NCBI GenBank assembly: GCA_947259335.1
Contig: CAMYMQ010000405.1
Location: forward strand, 1 to 44,190
Direction: 5' to 3'
Source of the DNA: an uncultured Alphaproteobacteria bacterium
GTDB lineage: Bacteria > Pseudomonadota > Alphaproteobacteria > Bin65
Length of the DNA stretch: 44,190 nucleotides
Shown: one piece after another, positions 34,690-43,573 of the stretch
How the letters are laid out: each line of letters opens with the position of its first letter
How positions within the stretch are numbered: position 1 is the stretch's first letter
Position numbers and translations under genes: made by a program
Notes under the pieces: generated by a model
The model's database searches: none
Seen by the model: the letters and a program-made list of their open reading frames with translations, nothing else
Told to the model about the DNA's origin: nothing

Positions 34690-35316
34690 TCAGGCCTGGG
34701 CGGGCGGCACGTTCATTCCCGTCGCGACGGCCGGCCGCGCGCCGACCGTGTCGAACCAGCGTTTGACGTTGGGAAAGTCGTTCAGATCGACTTCCTGCCA
34801 CTCGCGGCGCCATACCCAGGGATAGGTGGCGATGTCGGCGATCGAATAGTCGCCGGCGATATACGCCGCCTCGCCGAGCCGATTGTCGAGCACGCCGTAA
34901 AGCCGGCGCGTCTCCTTGCCATAGCGCTCCACGCCATAGGGCGACTTCTCGCGCGCGTGGCGCATGAAGTGATGGGTCTGGCCGAACATCGGCCCGATGC
35001 CGCCCATCTGGAACATCAGCCACTGCAGGACGGTCATCCGCTCGCGCGGGTCCGTCGGCAGCAGCTTTCCCGTCTTTTCCGCCAGATAGATCAGGATCGC
35101 GCCCGATTCGAAAATCGTGATCGGCTTGCCGTCCGGGCCCTCGCTGTCGACGATCGCGGGGATCTTGCTGTTCGGGTTGATCTTGATGAACTCCGGCGTG
35201 AACTGGGCGTCCTTGCCGATGTTGATCGGGTGGACGGTGTAGGGCAGCCCCACCTCTTCCAGCATGATCGAGATCTTGCGGCCGTTCGACGTGCTCCAGG
35301 TATAAAGGTCGATCAT
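34690..35316 (-). CDS. Glutathione S-transferase family protein, YfcG-like
   Basis: A 208-residue GST: thioredoxin-like domain (1-85) and helical domain (90-205). The N-terminus [20 protein letters not shown] has Thr9 and Asn11 at the positions of the glutathione-contacting residues of E. coli YfcG, and [11 protein letters not shown] with [15 protein letters not shown] give the rest of the G-site. YfcG-type enzymes have disulphide-bond reductase activity with glutathione rather than classical conjugation. ATG 35316 lies after GGGGAGAA; the nine codons upstream are not needed. The gene stands alone. Confidence 0.92.
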   Translation of the reverse strand: MIDLYTWSTSNGRKISIMLEEVGLPYTVHPINIGKDAQFTPEFIKINPNSKIPAIVDSEGPDGKPITIFESGAILIYLAEKTGKLLPTDPRERMTVLQWLMFQMGGIGPMFGQTHHFMRHAREKSPYGVERYGKETRRLYGVLDNRLGEAAYIAGDYSIADIATYPWVWRREWQEVDLNDFPNVKRWFDTVGARPAVATGMNVPPAQA

Positions 35317-35408
35317 GTTCTCCCCGATCGGTCGGTGACGCATCCGGCGACCGGCCGGCGCTTCAGGTCAGACTGTCTGTCGTTTATGGCGCAGGCCTCG
35401 GAACCGGC

Positions 35409-35651
35409 TCAGCGTCCCGCGCGGTCGAGCTCGCGCTGCGCCATCTCGGCGTCGCGGCTGGCCAGGAAATGCAGCACCTTCTCGGCGTTCCACTGCTGGC
35501 CGCGCATGTCCGGAAACCCGCCCCGGTTGAGGGCCTCGGCGACTTCCGCGGCGTCGCTCGCGCCCTCGATCCGGGCCTCCGCGATCTCGCGCAGGGCCTC
35601 CAGCGCGAAATCCAGCCCGCTCTTCACCGTAAATCGGCGGCTTTCGGTCAT
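35409..35651 (-). CDS. Small hypothetical protein
   Basis: An 80-residue protein starting at ATG 35651 after GGGGAAAG, with a probable helical core (FALEALREIAEARIEGASDAAEVAEALN) followed by RGGFPDMRGQQWNAEKVLHFLASRD. The second half looks like a recombinase-type helix-turn-helix segment of the kind that reads GWPTPRGKGWTAQSVRRLL in resolvases, though no catalytic domain is present, so a small DNA-binding protein is possible. It lies downstream of the carbamoyltransferase terminator and has no obvious partner. Confidence 0.6.
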   Translation of the reverse strand: MTESRRFTVKSGLDFALEALREIAEARIEGASDAAEVAEALNRGGFPDMRGQQWNAEKVLHFLASRDAEMAQRELDRAGR

Positions 35652-35710
35652 CGTCTTTCCCCGGTCACGCAAACCTGTGTTTCATTCAACCGCGTCGTGG
35701 GTGTCATTGC

Positions 35711-35734
35711 AAAGAAAGCGTTACCGACGCTCTC
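35711..35734 (-). terminator. Probable intrinsic terminator after the carbamoyltransferase gene
   Basis: On the minus strand GAGAGCGT-CGGTA-ACGCTTTC forms an eight-base-pair stem (one G-T pair) with a five-base loop, followed by a short TTT. The stem begins within the stop codon of the gene. The T-run is short, so termination may be partial. Confidence 0.45.
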
Positions 35735-37448
35735 ATTTCGCGGTGTAGACGGCGCGATCCGTCACCACATGGTCGACCCGCCGGTCGGCCAACGCCCGCA
35801 CGCATTCGGCCGGCGTGTTGATGATCGGCTCCTCGTGCACGTTGAAGCTGGTGTTGATCAGCACCGGCAGGCCGGTGCGCGCCTTGAAGGCGGCGAGGAT
35901 GTCGAAATAGAGCGGGTTGGGCGCGCGCCGGATGGTCTGGGGCCGCGCCGTGCCGTCGACATGGATCACCGCCGGGATGCGCTCGCGCCACTGGGGCCGC
36001 ACCGGACAGGTGATGGTCATGAAGCGTCCGGCATGAGCCTTCACGGCACCGAGGTCGAACACCGTATCGACGTCCGCCTCAGCAACCACGGGGGCGAAGG
36101 GCATGAATTCGGTGCGCTGCAGCCGCTCGTTCAGACGGTCGTTGACGGTCGGGTCGGCCGGCGAGGCGAGGATGGTGCGCGCGCCCAGCGCCCGGGGGCC
36201 ATATTCCATGCCCTTGGTATAGATCGCGACGGCGTTGCCCGCTTCCAGGAGGCGCGCGGCCGTCTCGACGGGATCGCCCTCCTCCGCCGCGATCCGGTCG
36301 TCGGCCTCCATCGCCCGGTCGATGCCGTCGCCGAAATCGCGGCCGTAGTAGAGGCTCTCCAGCGGCCAGCGGTTGTCGAGCCAGGTGTCCATGCCGTCGC
36401 GGTCGAGCAGAAAGCGCAGCACGCCGCCGCCGGCCAGCCCCTGATCGCTCATCGGCGGGTAGACGAAGATGTCGTCCACCGGCAGTTCGTCGGCGAGCCG
36501 CTGGTTCAGCCGGACGTTGGCGAAGACGCCGCCGGCGAGGCCCAGCTTCCTGTGGCCGGTCCTGTCGAGCAGACGCCGGACGGACTCAATCACCGTCTCC
36601 TCCAGGAAATGCTGGATCGAGGCGGCGACGTCCTCGCGCTTCTGGCCGTCGAACAGGTCGAGCAGCCACGCGCGCATCGCCGGGTTGCTCTCGAAGTCGG
36701 TGGTGATCTCACCATTGTCCGCGACGGTGAACCGCCGGGAAATCGCCTCGCTGAACACCGGCTCGCCCCAGGCGGCGAGCCCGGTCAGCTTGCCCTCGTG
36801 GCGGTTGATTCGGTAGCCGAGCGCCTGGGTGGCGTAGCCGTAGGCGAGCCCGACCGAATCGACCCGCATCGGGTTCAGCAGTTCCTCGTCGCCGCCGAAC
36901 AGGGTCTCGATCCGGCCGTCCCGGAAGCTGCGGAAGCTGTACTGGACGTTGTCGCCGCCGCCGTCGGCGGTATAGAGCAACGCCTCGTCCCAGTCGGTGT
37001 GGAACAGGCAGGGCAGCGCATGCGCCTCATGGTGATTGAAGAAACGCACCGGGATCCCGGCGGGCAGCTCCATCGCCTCCAGAAAGACGTCGGCGCGGAA
37101 GATGCCGAGGTCGTCGGTGCGCCCATAGCGGGTCAGCTCCCGCTCCATCGACTTGTGCTTCTCCTTGCCGACCAGGCGCCGGGCGGTGGCCTCAAGCGCC
37201 CGACCAATTGGCAGGTGGCTGTAGAAGCGAGACGGGAAGGCCCCCCGCCCCAGCGCCACGGCGCCGACATCCCCGCGGGTGGCGCCCGCGATCGACAGAC
37301 ACTCGTCGATTGCCTCGACGGGGATCCGCCCGCCGTCGATCTTGCGCCGGGTCATGCGCTCCAGCGCGACCGCCGCGACCAGCCTGTAGCCGTCATGCAC
37401 GACCGCGCAGGCGTCGTGATAGCCGGGGTGAATGCCGAGGATCAGCAT
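35733..37448 (-). CDS. Carbamoyltransferase, NodU/CmcH family
   Basis: A 571-residue O-carbamoyltransferase. The N-terminal Kae1-like domain carries FNHHEAHA (metal His139 and His143) and the ATP-site stretch YTADGGGDN; the C-terminal YrdC-like domain begins around MEYGPRALGARTIL (414-427), the hallmark of the family, and ends with LPVLINTSFNVHEEPIINTP. These enzymes move carbamoyl from carbamoyl phosphate through carbamoyl-AMP to a sugar, nodulation factor or antibiotic hydroxyl. No glycosyltransferase or secondary-metabolite gene lies next to it, so the acceptor is unknown. No ribosome site is evident before ATG 37448; directly upstream is the AT-rich segment bearing the FRG gene. Confidence 0.93.
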   Translation of the reverse strand: MLILGIHPGYHDACAVVHDGYRLVAAVALERMTRRKIDGGRIPVEAIDECLSIAGATRGDVGAVALGRGAFPSRFYSHLPIGRALEATARRLVGKEKHKSMERELTRYGRTDDLGIFRADVFLEAMELPAGIPVRFFNHHEAHALPCLFHTDWDEALLYTADGGGDNVQYSFRSFRDGRIETLFGGDEELLNPMRVDSVGLAYGYATQALGYRINRHEGKLTGLAAWGEPVFSEAISRRFTVADNGEITTDFESNPAMRAWLLDLFDGQKREDVAASIQHFLEETVIESVRRLLDRTGHRKLGLAGGVFANVRLNQRLADELPVDDIFVYPPMSDQGLAGGGVLRFLLDRDGMDTWLDNRWPLESLYYGRDFGDGIDRAMEADDRIAAEEGDPVETAARLLEAGNAVAIYTKGMEYGPRALGARTILASPADPTVNDRLNERLQRTEFMPFAPVVAEADVDTVFDLGAVKAHAGRFMTITCPVRPQWRERIPAVIHVDGTARPQTIRRAPNPLYFDILAAFKARTGLPVLINTSFNVHEEPIINTPAECVRALADRRVDHVVTDRAVYTAK

Positions 37449-37525
37449 GGAAGCTGGCAGAAAGATGTCATCATTTGCAAGACCAGAAAAATTTTGGCTA
37501 GCTATATATTAGTCGGAACACGAAT

Positions 37526-38269
37526 CTAAGTGTCCGCCGTTATGCTCCCAAATCCTATTTTGTTCCTGCACTGCCAAGAAATTTGCATAGCAAGCCCAGA
37601 TTCATCTGGATAGATTGATTGGTAATCAAATCCGAATTTAAAGAGCTTCTTTCTCATACTCCCAGTTAATGAATTGGGAATCTTCAGTATCTTAAATGTA
37701 TCGTGAAAGTAGATTAGCGTTGGATATGGATGCACAGTAAAAACTCCTTTTTGCGCCGATATTCTCGGAAACACATATCTCGGTGTAAATCTTTGTACTG
37801 TTGATATGTCGAATGGTGAGAGATTTTGCCGATCTGATTCGTTGGTGAACTTGGATAGCTTGAGGCAATAGATATAACGATCCGATTTGCAATCCTTTTC
37901 TAGCGCGAAAAAAGCTGCAACAAGTGGGCTTAGTGACCAATCAAGCAGTCTAGTCGGAATTCCCAAATGTTGCGCGATCGCGAGCAAATCCCACTCGTCC
38001 AATCTCGGATCCCGCAACATGCTAAATGACTTTGCCTTAAACTCTTCAAATACCCTCTTTTCCGTCTTAACTTTGTACTGTGGAAAAGCTTGTTTCCGGC
38101 CAATACTGGGTATTGGATAATGCTTCTCGTCTGTTACGCCGCGAAACAACCAACTGGAATCTTTGAGTCTAGATAACCTAGAAACCAGATCAGGCAAACC
38201 TTTGACAGAAATAGTACGATTTGCGATCTCTTGCTTAATTTCGTCCTGCGATTTTGTCAGGCCAATCAC
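37526..38269 (-). CDS. FRG domain protein on AT-rich segment
   Basis: A 247-residue protein with the FRG domain: SSWLFRGV (FRG at 42-44), AIAQHLGIPTRLLDWSLSPLVAAFFAL (97-123), and a downstream YIYCLKL strand. FRG proteins are of unproven biochemistry and are often found in defence or mobile contexts. Base and codon use differ sharply from both neighbours: A- and T-ending codons and Lys/Ser/Phe-rich composition, as expected of recent acquisition. GTG 38269 is chosen because GGGGAG sits eight bases before it. It lies 22 bases after gatB on the same strand, so it may ride on the gatB transcript. No integrase or repeat ends are seen. Confidence 0.88.
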   Translation of the reverse strand: MIGLTKSQDEIKQEIANRTISVKGLPDLVSRLSRLKDSSWLFRGVTDEKHYPIPSIGRKQAFPQYKVKTEKRVFEEFKAKSFSMLRDPRLDEWDLLAIAQHLGIPTRLLDWSLSPLVAAFFALEKDCKSDRYIYCLKLSKFTNESDRQNLSPFDISTVQRFTPRYVFPRISAQKGVFTVHPYPTLIYFHDTFKILKIPNSLTGSMRKKLFKFGFDYQSIYPDESGLAMQISWQCRNKIGFGSITADT

Positions 38270-38291
38270 CGATTTCTCCCCGAATTATTCA

Positions 38292-39743
38292 TCACAGCCC
38301 CAGCTTCTTCGCCAGGATCTGGTTGACCACCTGCGGGTTGGCCTGGCCCTTTGTCGCCTTCATCACCTGACCGACGAACCAGCCGGCGACCTTGGGGCTC
38401 TCCTTGACCTGGGCGACCTGGGCCGGGTTGTCGGCGATCAATCCGTCGATGATGCCCTCGATCTCGCCGGTGTCGCTGATCTGCTTGAGGCCCTTCTCCT
38501 CGACGAGGACGGCCGCCGGCTTGCCGGTCTCGATCATCGCGTCGAACACGTCCTTGGCGATGCGCCCGGAGATGGTGCCGTCGTCGACCAGATCGAGCAA
38601 CCCGCCCAGATCGGCGGCGGAGACCGGCGCGGTCTCGATGTCCTGGCCGGCCTTCGACAGACGCGCGACCAGCTCGTTGACCACCCAGTTGGCCGCCGTC
38701 TTGGCATCCTTGCGGCCCTCGGCGACCCGCTCGAAATAGTCGGCCAGCGGCTTGTCGGCGACCAGCGTCGCCGCGGTTTCGGCCGGCACGCCCATCTCGG
38801 CGACATAGCGCGCCTTCTTGGCGTCGGGCAGCTCGGGCAGCGACGCCTCGATCTCGGCGATCCAGTCGGGGTCGAGCTCCAGCGGCAGCAGGTCCGGGTC
38901 CGGAAAATAGCGGTAGTCGTGCGCCTCTTCCTTGGAGCGCATCGGCCGGGTCTCGCCCTTGTCCGAATCGAACAGGCGGGTCTCCTGATCGATCGAACCG
39001 CCGTCCTCGAGGATCTCGACCTGGCGGGCGGCCTCGTAGTCGATCGCCTGGCGGGCAAAGCGGACCGAGTTGATGTTCTTGATTTCACACCGTGTCCCCA
39101 GCGGGTCGCCGGGCTTGCGCACCGAGACGTTCACGTCGGCGCGCATCGAGCCCTGCTCCATGTTGCCGTCGCAGGTGCCGAGGTAGCGCAGGATCGCGCG
39201 CAGCTTGGAGAGGTAGGCGGCGGCCTCGTCGGCCGAGCGCATGTCCGGCTTGGAGACGATCTCCATCAGCGCGACGCCGGCGCGGTTGAGGTCGACGAAG
39301 GTGCGCTTGGGGTCCTGGTCGTGGAGCGACTTGCCGGCGTCCTGCTCCAGATGCAGCCGCTCGATGCCGACCGTCTTTGTCGACCCGTCCGGCATGTCGA
39401 GGACGACCTCGCCCTCGCCCACGATGGGGTGCTGGTACTGCGAGATCTGATAGCCGAAGGGCAGGTCCGGATAGAAGTAGTTCTTGCGGTCGAAGATGGA
39501 GCGCCGGTTGATCTTCGCCTTGAGGCCGAGCCCAGTGCGCACCGCCTGCTCGACGCATTTCCGGTTGATCACCGGCAGCATGCCCGGCATGGCGGCGTCG
39601 ACCAGTGACACCTGGCTGTTGGGCGCCGCGCCGAAGGCGGTCGAGGCCCCGGAGAACAGCTTGGCCTCGGACACGGCCTGGGCGTGGACCTCCAGGCCGA
39701 TCACGATCTCCCACTCGCCGGTTCTGCCCTGGATCGTCGTCAT
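38292..39743 (-). CDS. gatB: Asp-tRNA(Asn)/Glu-tRNA(Gln) amidotransferase subunit B
   Basis: A 483-residue GatB, the tRNA-binding kinase subunit of the GatCAB complex that turns Glu-tRNA(Gln) into Gln-tRNA(Gln) (and Asp-tRNA into Asn-tRNA). It has [12 protein letters not shown], the Zn/ATP-region [48 protein letters not shown] and [17 protein letters not shown], then the helical and YqeY-like tail (to KKLGL). The bacterial N-terminal Cys pairs that bind Zn are not present, as in many members. It is separated from gatCA by a GNAT gene and a repeat-bearing gap, all on the minus strand. Confidence 0.98.
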   Translation of the reverse strand: MTTIQGRTGEWEIVIGLEVHAQAVSEAKLFSGASTAFGAAPNSQVSLVDAAMPGMLPVINRKCVEQAVRTGLGLKAKINRRSIFDRKNYFYPDLPFGYQISQYQHPIVGEGEVVLDMPDGSTKTVGIERLHLEQDAGKSLHDQDPKRTFVDLNRAGVALMEIVSKPDMRSADEAAAYLSKLRAILRYLGTCDGNMEQGSMRADVNVSVRKPGDPLGTRCEIKNINSVRFARQAIDYEAARQVEILEDGGSIDQETRLFDSDKGETRPMRSKEEAHDYRYFPDPDLLPLELDPDWIAEIEASLPELPDAKKARYVAEMGVPAETAATLVADKPLADYFERVAEGRKDAKTAANWVVNELVARLSKAGQDIETAPVSAADLGGLLDLVDDGTISGRIAKDVFDAMIETGKPAAVLVEEKGLKQISDTGEIEGIIDGLIADNPAQVAQVKESPKVAGWFVGQVMKATKGQANPQVVNQILAKKLGL

Positions 39744-39767
39744 TGCCGCTCGCCGCTCACGTACCGT

Positions 39768-40295
39768 TCAGTCATGCTTGCGCAAATCCCGCTCCCAAAG
39801 GGCGCGGCCAGTGTCCTTGAAGCCCCGCTTGGCGTACCAGTCAAGCAGCTCCTGGTTCGCGCGGGCCTTCGCGGTCAGCACGATCTCGACGTCGGCGCAG
39901 CCCATCCGCTCGGCCCACATCAGGCACGCGTCGACCAGCGCCGCGCCCGCGCCCCGGCGGCGCGCCTCCGGCTCGACATAGAGGTCCTGCAGCTCGCCAC
40001 ACAGGCCGGTCTCGAGTCCGAAGGTCGTGCTCATCGCCGCGCCGCCGATCACCTCGTCGCCGATCAGGGCGACGAAGGCCGCCGTGTCCTCGCGCTCGAG
40101 GATGTCGCGCAGCGAATGCTCGATCCGCTCGATGGCGGCGTCCGAGAAGCCCTCTTCCCTGTAGAACCGCTCGAACAGGCTGCGCAGGGCGTCATAGTCG
40201 TGCCGGCTCGCCTCGCGGACGCCGACATGGCCGTGGGACGCCTCCGCCTTGTCGACGTTGGCCTTGCCGCCCTTGGGAAACTGCTCAACCGTCAT
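39768..40295 (-). CDS. GNAT family N-acetyltransferase
   Basis: A 175-residue acetyl-CoA-dependent acetyltransferase. After about 25 variable residues come VREASRHDYDALRSLFERFY, the beta4 strand LCGELQDLYVEPEARRRGAGAALVDACLMWA with the acetyl-CoA phosphate-binding R-R-G-x-G-x-A/G pattern, and the C-terminal LLDWYAKRGFKDTG typical of GNATs. The acceptor substrate is unknown. It sits between gatA and gatB, 24 bases upstream of gatB on the same strand, and is probably cotranscribed with it. Three 8-base direct repeats lie 54-81 bases upstream of its ATG. Confidence 0.9.
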   Translation of the reverse strand: MTVEQFPKGGKANVDKAEASHGHVGVREASRHDYDALRSLFERFYREEGFSDAAIERIEHSLRDILEREDTAAFVALIGDEVIGGAAMSTTFGLETGLCGELQDLYVEPEARRRGAGAALVDACLMWAERMGCADVEIVLTAKARANQELLDWYAKRGFKDTGRALWERDLRKHD

Positions 40296-40348
40296 GCCAC
40301 GTCACCGCTCGTCGGCCGGCCCGTCCGGGTCTGATTGAAGAGGGAAAG

Positions 40349-40376
40349 GTTATCATCGGTTATCAAAGGTTATCAC
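40349..40376 (+). repeat. Three GGTTATCA direct repeats at 10-bp period
   Basis: GGTTATCA occurs at 40349-40356, 40359-40366 and 40369-40376, each followed by a two-base spacer, so the copies face the same side of the helix. They lie in the upstream region of the GNAT gene, a likely operator position. Confidence 0.85.
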
Positions 40377-40467
40377 TCGGCGAGAGCCCGCCCGTCGTAT
40401 GTCAGTATTTGTAAGCATTTGTCACCCTACCAGCGCCGGCGCTCGGCCGCGACGCCCAACCCCGGAA

Positions 40468-40571
40468 GTCATTCCGAGCGAAGCCGAGGAACCTCGCCTC
40501 CACAGCCGAGGACCCGCCGGTTGGGGCAAGGTTTCTCCACTCCGCCCCGATGGGGCTCCGGTCGAAATGAC
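40468..40571. repeat. REP-like palindromic element
   Basis: The left end GTCATTCCGAGCGAAGCCGA and the right end CGGTCGAAATGAC are imperfect inverted repeats (GTCATTCCGAGC against GTCATTTCGACC on the other strand). This matches the general look of interspersed CATTCCGAGCGAAGCGAGGAAT-type repeats seen in many proteobacterial genomes. It would fold into a long hairpin. It codes for nothing. Confidence 0.65.
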
Positions 40572-40725
40572 GAGGGTGGCGGTGGTGCCGTGATATCTCG
40601 GTAACTGTCATCATGGGTCGCTGCTCTGAACCGGGACTCCCGCCATCGCGGCGCTTCACATGCCCTTCTTGGGAAATGGCAGCCTTGCGGCGCCATTACA
40701 ATGAATTAATTCCTTCACGCCCCGC

Positions 40726-42222
40726 TCAGGTCGCCGTCACGAAGGCCGGCGCCGCGTCGAACCTCGCCGCCTCCTCCAGCACGCCCGCGACGTTGAGCAG
40801 CGCGCCTTCCTCGAAGGCCTTGCCGATCAACTGCAGGCCGAGCGGCAGCCCGGCGCCATCGAGCCCCGCCGGGACGGAGATCGCCGGCAGGCCGGCCAGG
40901 CTGGCCGGGACGGCAAACACGTCGTTCATGTACATGGCGATGGGATCGTCCTGCTTCTCGCCGATGGCGAAGGCCGCGCTCGGCGTGGTCGGCGCCAGGA
41001 TAGCGTCGACCGTCTCGAAGGCCGCCTTGAAGTCGTTGGCGATCAGAGTGCGCATCTTCTGCGCCTTGAGGTAGTAGGCGTCGTAATAGCCCGCCGACAG
41101 CACATACGTGCCGATCAGGACGCGACGGCGCACTTCGCGCCCGAAGCCCGCGCCCCGGGTCTCCTCGTACATGCCGGTCAGGTCCCGGTCGCCGCCTTCG
41201 CGCAGGCCGAACCGGACCCCGTCGTAACGCGCGAGGTTGGACGAGGCCTCGGCGGGCGCGACGATGTAATAGGTCGGCAGCGCATATTTGGTGTGCGGCA
41301 GGCTGATCTCGACCGGCTCGGCCCCGGCGGCCTTGAGCCAGTCGATGCCCTGCTGCCACAGTCCGTCGATCTCCGGCGACATGCCGTCGACCCGGTATTC
41401 GGCCGGGATGCCGATTTTGAGCCCCCGGATGTCGCCGGTCATGGCGGCGGCGAAATCCGGTACGTCGAGCGGGGCCGACGTCGAGTCCTTGGGGTCGTGG
41501 CCGGCCATGGCGCGGAGCATCAGCGCGGCGTCGCGGACGGTGCGGGTGATCGGCCCGGCCTGGTCGAGCGACGAGGCGAAGGCGACGATGCCCCAGCGCG
41601 AGCAGCGGCCGTAGGTCGGCTTGAGGCCCACCAACCCGCAGAAAGCCGCCGGCTGGCGGATCGACCCGCCGGTGTCGGTGCCGATCGAGGCCGGCGCGGC
41701 GCGGGCCGCGACAATGGCCGCCGACCCGCCCGACGAACCGCCGGGCACGAGCTTGCGGTTGTCACCTTCCCCATCGCCCATGGTCCGGCGCCACGGGTTC
41801 TCGACCGGGCCGTAGAAGGATGTGGTGTTGGACGAGCCCATGGCGAACTCGTCGAGGTTCGCCTTGCCCAGCATGACCGCGCCCGCGCGCCACAGGTTGG
41901 CGGTCACGGTCGATTCGTAAGGCGGCTCGAAGCCGTCGAGGATATGCGAGGCGGCCGTCGTCAGCACGCCGTCGGTGCAGAACAGGTCCTTGATCGCCAG
42001 CGGAACACCGTCGAGCACCCCCGCCTCGCCCTTCGCGCGCCGGTCGTCTGACGCCCGCGCCATCTCCAGCGCCTTCTCCGGCGTCTCGGTGATCATGGCG
42101 TTGAGCGGCCGCGCGGCCTCGACCGCGGCGATGCAGGTCTCGGTCAGCTCGGCCGAGGAGAAGTCGCCCTTCTCGAGCCCGTCGCGGGCCTGCGTGAGGG
42201 TGAGGCCGGCGAGCGCGCTCAC
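40726..42222 (-). CDS. gatA: Asp-tRNA(Asn)/Glu-tRNA(Gln) amidotransferase subunit A
   Basis: A 498-residue GatA, the glutaminase subunit of GatCAB. The amidase-signature triad is intact: Lys78 in LAIKD, cis-Ser163 in [10 protein letters not shown] and nucleophile Ser187 in [26 protein letters not shown], with the downstream [20 protein letters not shown], is specific to GatA as opposed to general amidases. It releases ammonia from glutamine for transfer to tRNA-bound Glu or Asp. Its ATG overlaps the gatC stop by ATGA, so subunit ratios are coupled. Confidence 0.98.
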   Translation of the reverse strand: MSALAGLTLTQARDGLEKGDFSSAELTETCIAAVEAARPLNAMITETPEKALEMARASDDRRAKGEAGVLDGVPLAIKDLFCTDGVLTTAASHILDGFEPPYESTVTANLWRAGAVMLGKANLDEFAMGSSNTTSFYGPVENPWRRTMGDGEGDNRKLVPGGSSGGSAAIVAARAAPASIGTDTGGSIRQPAAFCGLVGLKPTYGRCSRWGIVAFASSLDQAGPITRTVRDAALMLRAMAGHDPKDSTSAPLDVPDFAAAMTGDIRGLKIGIPAEYRVDGMSPEIDGLWQQGIDWLKAAGAEPVEISLPHTKYALPTYYIVAPAEASSNLARYDGVRFGLREGGDRDLTGMYEETRGAGFGREVRRRVLIGTYVLSAGYYDAYYLKAQKMRTLIANDFKAAFETVDAILAPTTPSAAFAIGEKQDDPIAMYMNDVFAVPASLAGLPAISVPAGLDGAGLPLGLQLIGKAFEEGALLNVAGVLEEAARFDAAPAFVTAT

Positions 42223-42506
42223 TCGACCACCTTGGGCACGGCGAAGAAGCCGTTCTCGCCGTCGGGGGCGTTGGCGGTGATCTTGTCCGCGATGCCGCCG
42301 TCGGTGACGACATCCTCGCGCATCGGCAGGGTCATGGCGGCGACGCTCGTCATCGGCGGCACGTCGGCGGTGTCGACCTCGCCGAGCTGCTCGACCCAGC
42401 CGAGGATGTTGGTGAGCTCGTCGGCCAACGGGGCCAGCTCCTCTTCCGGCACTTTCAGCCGCGCCAGATGCGCGATCCTGCGCACGGTATCGATGTCGAG
42501 CGCCAT
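42219..42506 (-). CDS. gatC: Asp-tRNA(Asn)/Glu-tRNA(Gln) amidotransferase subunit C
   Basis: A 95-residue GatC, which stabilises the GatA-GatB pair. [18 protein letters not shown] at the N-terminus and the C-terminal REDVVTDGG...[17 protein letters not shown] tail are characteristic. ATG 42506 (MALDIDTV) is the standard family start, with AGGAC upstream; the frame runs further up but without similarity. It is the first gene of the gatC-gatA unit, whose promoter should lie in the gap before 42,690, divergent from a small plus-strand gene. Confidence 0.96.
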   Translation of the reverse strand: MALDIDTVRRIAHLARLKVPEEELAPLADELTNILGWVEQLGEVDTADVPPMTSVAAMTLPMREDVVTDGGIADKITANAPDGENGFFAVPKVVE

Positions 42507-42690
42507 GGCGGTTCGGTCCTGATCACGATCCGGTCTCGGGAAGGCGCGGAAACTATCACCCGCCGGAAAGCCCCGCAACCTGAACCGCCTGTGAATGCGG
42601 GCCTCAGACCCGGTTCAGGCGCGCCGTGGCAAGGTCCGCCCCACGGTCGCCGGAAGAGCGGCCGGAAACGTCAGGAACAGGAACGAGACC

Positions 42691-42870
42691 ATGGCACAGC
42701 CTACTCACAGTGACGCCATGCCCCTTCCGCCGGTCGCCGCGGTGCAGGCGGCGATCCTCCGCTACCTGGAGGACACCACCGAGCGCCGCGGCGCGATCGA
42801 GCGGCTGCCCGGTCTGCCCGGCGCCAAGCGGGCCGACGAAGAGGTCATGCTGGTCGGCTTTCCCTTCTAG
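42691..42870 (+). CDS. Small hypothetical protein
   Basis: A possible 59-residue protein from ATG 42691, with a purine-rich AGGAACGAG just upstream. The middle is helical (AAVQAAILRYLEDTTERRGAIERL), the rest low-complexity. Length, ribosome site and codon use are acceptable but no family is recognised, so this could be a chance frame. It is divergent from gatC. Confidence 0.4.
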   Translation: MAQPTHSDAMPLPPVAAVQAAILRYLEDTTERRGAIERLPGLPGAKRADEEVMLVGFPF

Positions 42871-43041
42871 GGGGCCTTTTTCCACAAGGCCAGCGCGGTC
42901 GGTGGCCTTCAACAGGGATTGCCCTCCCGTGGCGGTCGCCATCGCCGGCGGATCGGGCTAACTTGTCGGACATCGCCCCAGCACCGCTGTCCGCCTGCAT
43001 GACCTCCCCGCCATCCCTCTCCTCCTGCCGCCCGCCGGTCC

Positions 43042-43521
43042 ATGCCTGAATGCAGCCTCTCGGAGCTGTCGGCGGCGCTCGAACGCCGCGCGCGGCTGCT
43101 CGGCGTCGACCTCGGCGACAAGACCATCGGCCTGGCCCTGTCGGACACCGGCCTGGTCATCGCCTCGCCGCTGGAGACACTCAAGCGCGGCAAGTTCACC
43201 CCCGATGCCCAGAAGATCGAGGCGCTGGTCGCCGACCACGGCATCGGCGGCATCGTCTACGGCCTGCCCGTCAACATGGACGGCTCCGAGGGGCCGCGCT
43301 GCCAGTCGACCCGCCAGTTCGCCCGCAATCTCGACCAGCGCCTGCCCCTGCCCTACGCCTTCCAGGACGAGCGCCTGTCGACGGCGGCGGTCGAGCGGGT
43401 GCTGATCGGCCAGGCGGACATGAGCCGAAAGCGCCGCGCCGAGGTGGTCGACAAGGCCGCCGCCGCCTGGATCCTCCAGGGCGCGCTCGACGCGCTGGCG
43501 GCGCAGCGGCCACCGCGATGA
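43042..43521 (+). CDS. ruvX: RuvX/YqgF pre-16S rRNA nuclease (Holliday-junction-resolvase-like)
   Basis: A 159-residue RNase H-fold nuclease. LLGVDLGDKTIGLALSD has the first catalytic Asp (Asp23); GGIVYGLPVNMDGSEGPR and FQDERLSTAAVERVL give the second acidic residue, and VDKAAAAWILQGALD the last Asp. YqgF-family proteins process the 5' end of pre-16S rRNA and were earlier proposed as alternative Holliday junction resolvases. Location next to gatCAB is a known alphaproteobacterial arrangement. ATG 43042 is the natural start, though the ribosome site is weak. Confidence 0.95.
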   Translation: MPECSLSELSAALERRARLLGVDLGDKTIGLALSDTGLVIASPLETLKRGKFTPDAQKIEALVADHGIGGIVYGLPVNMDGSEGPRCQSTRQFARNLDQRLPLPYAFQDERLSTAAVERVLIGQADMSRKRRAEVVDKAAAAWILQGALDALAAQRPPR

Positions 43522-43573
43522 CAGGCCGCCGGTGAGGCCCGGGCGATGAGGGACGACCGGTGAGGGCCGAGCG

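Larger units (their letters stand above)
40296..40725. other. Non-coding gap between gatA and the GNAT gene
   Basis: No convincing gene in these 430 bases. It holds the GGTTATCA direct repeats (40349-40376) and a 104-base palindromic interspersed-repeat-like element (40468-40571), both listed separately. The part next to gatA (about 40,600-40,725) shows no feature I can support. Confidence 0.7.

Noticed and set aside
35469-37529. Open frame of 686 codons on the plus strand
   Set aside because: Antisense to the carbamoyltransferase, which has complete family motifs; the plus-strand product has no recognisable domain.
37449-38291. Mobile element or genomic island ends around the FRG gene
   Set aside because: I looked for inverted or direct repeats, a tRNA end and integrase remnants at both borders and saw none; only the composition shift is supported.
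42873-42891. Hairpin GGCCTT-N7-AAGGCC after the small gene at 42691
   Set aside because: A six-base stem with no T-run; too weak to call a terminator.
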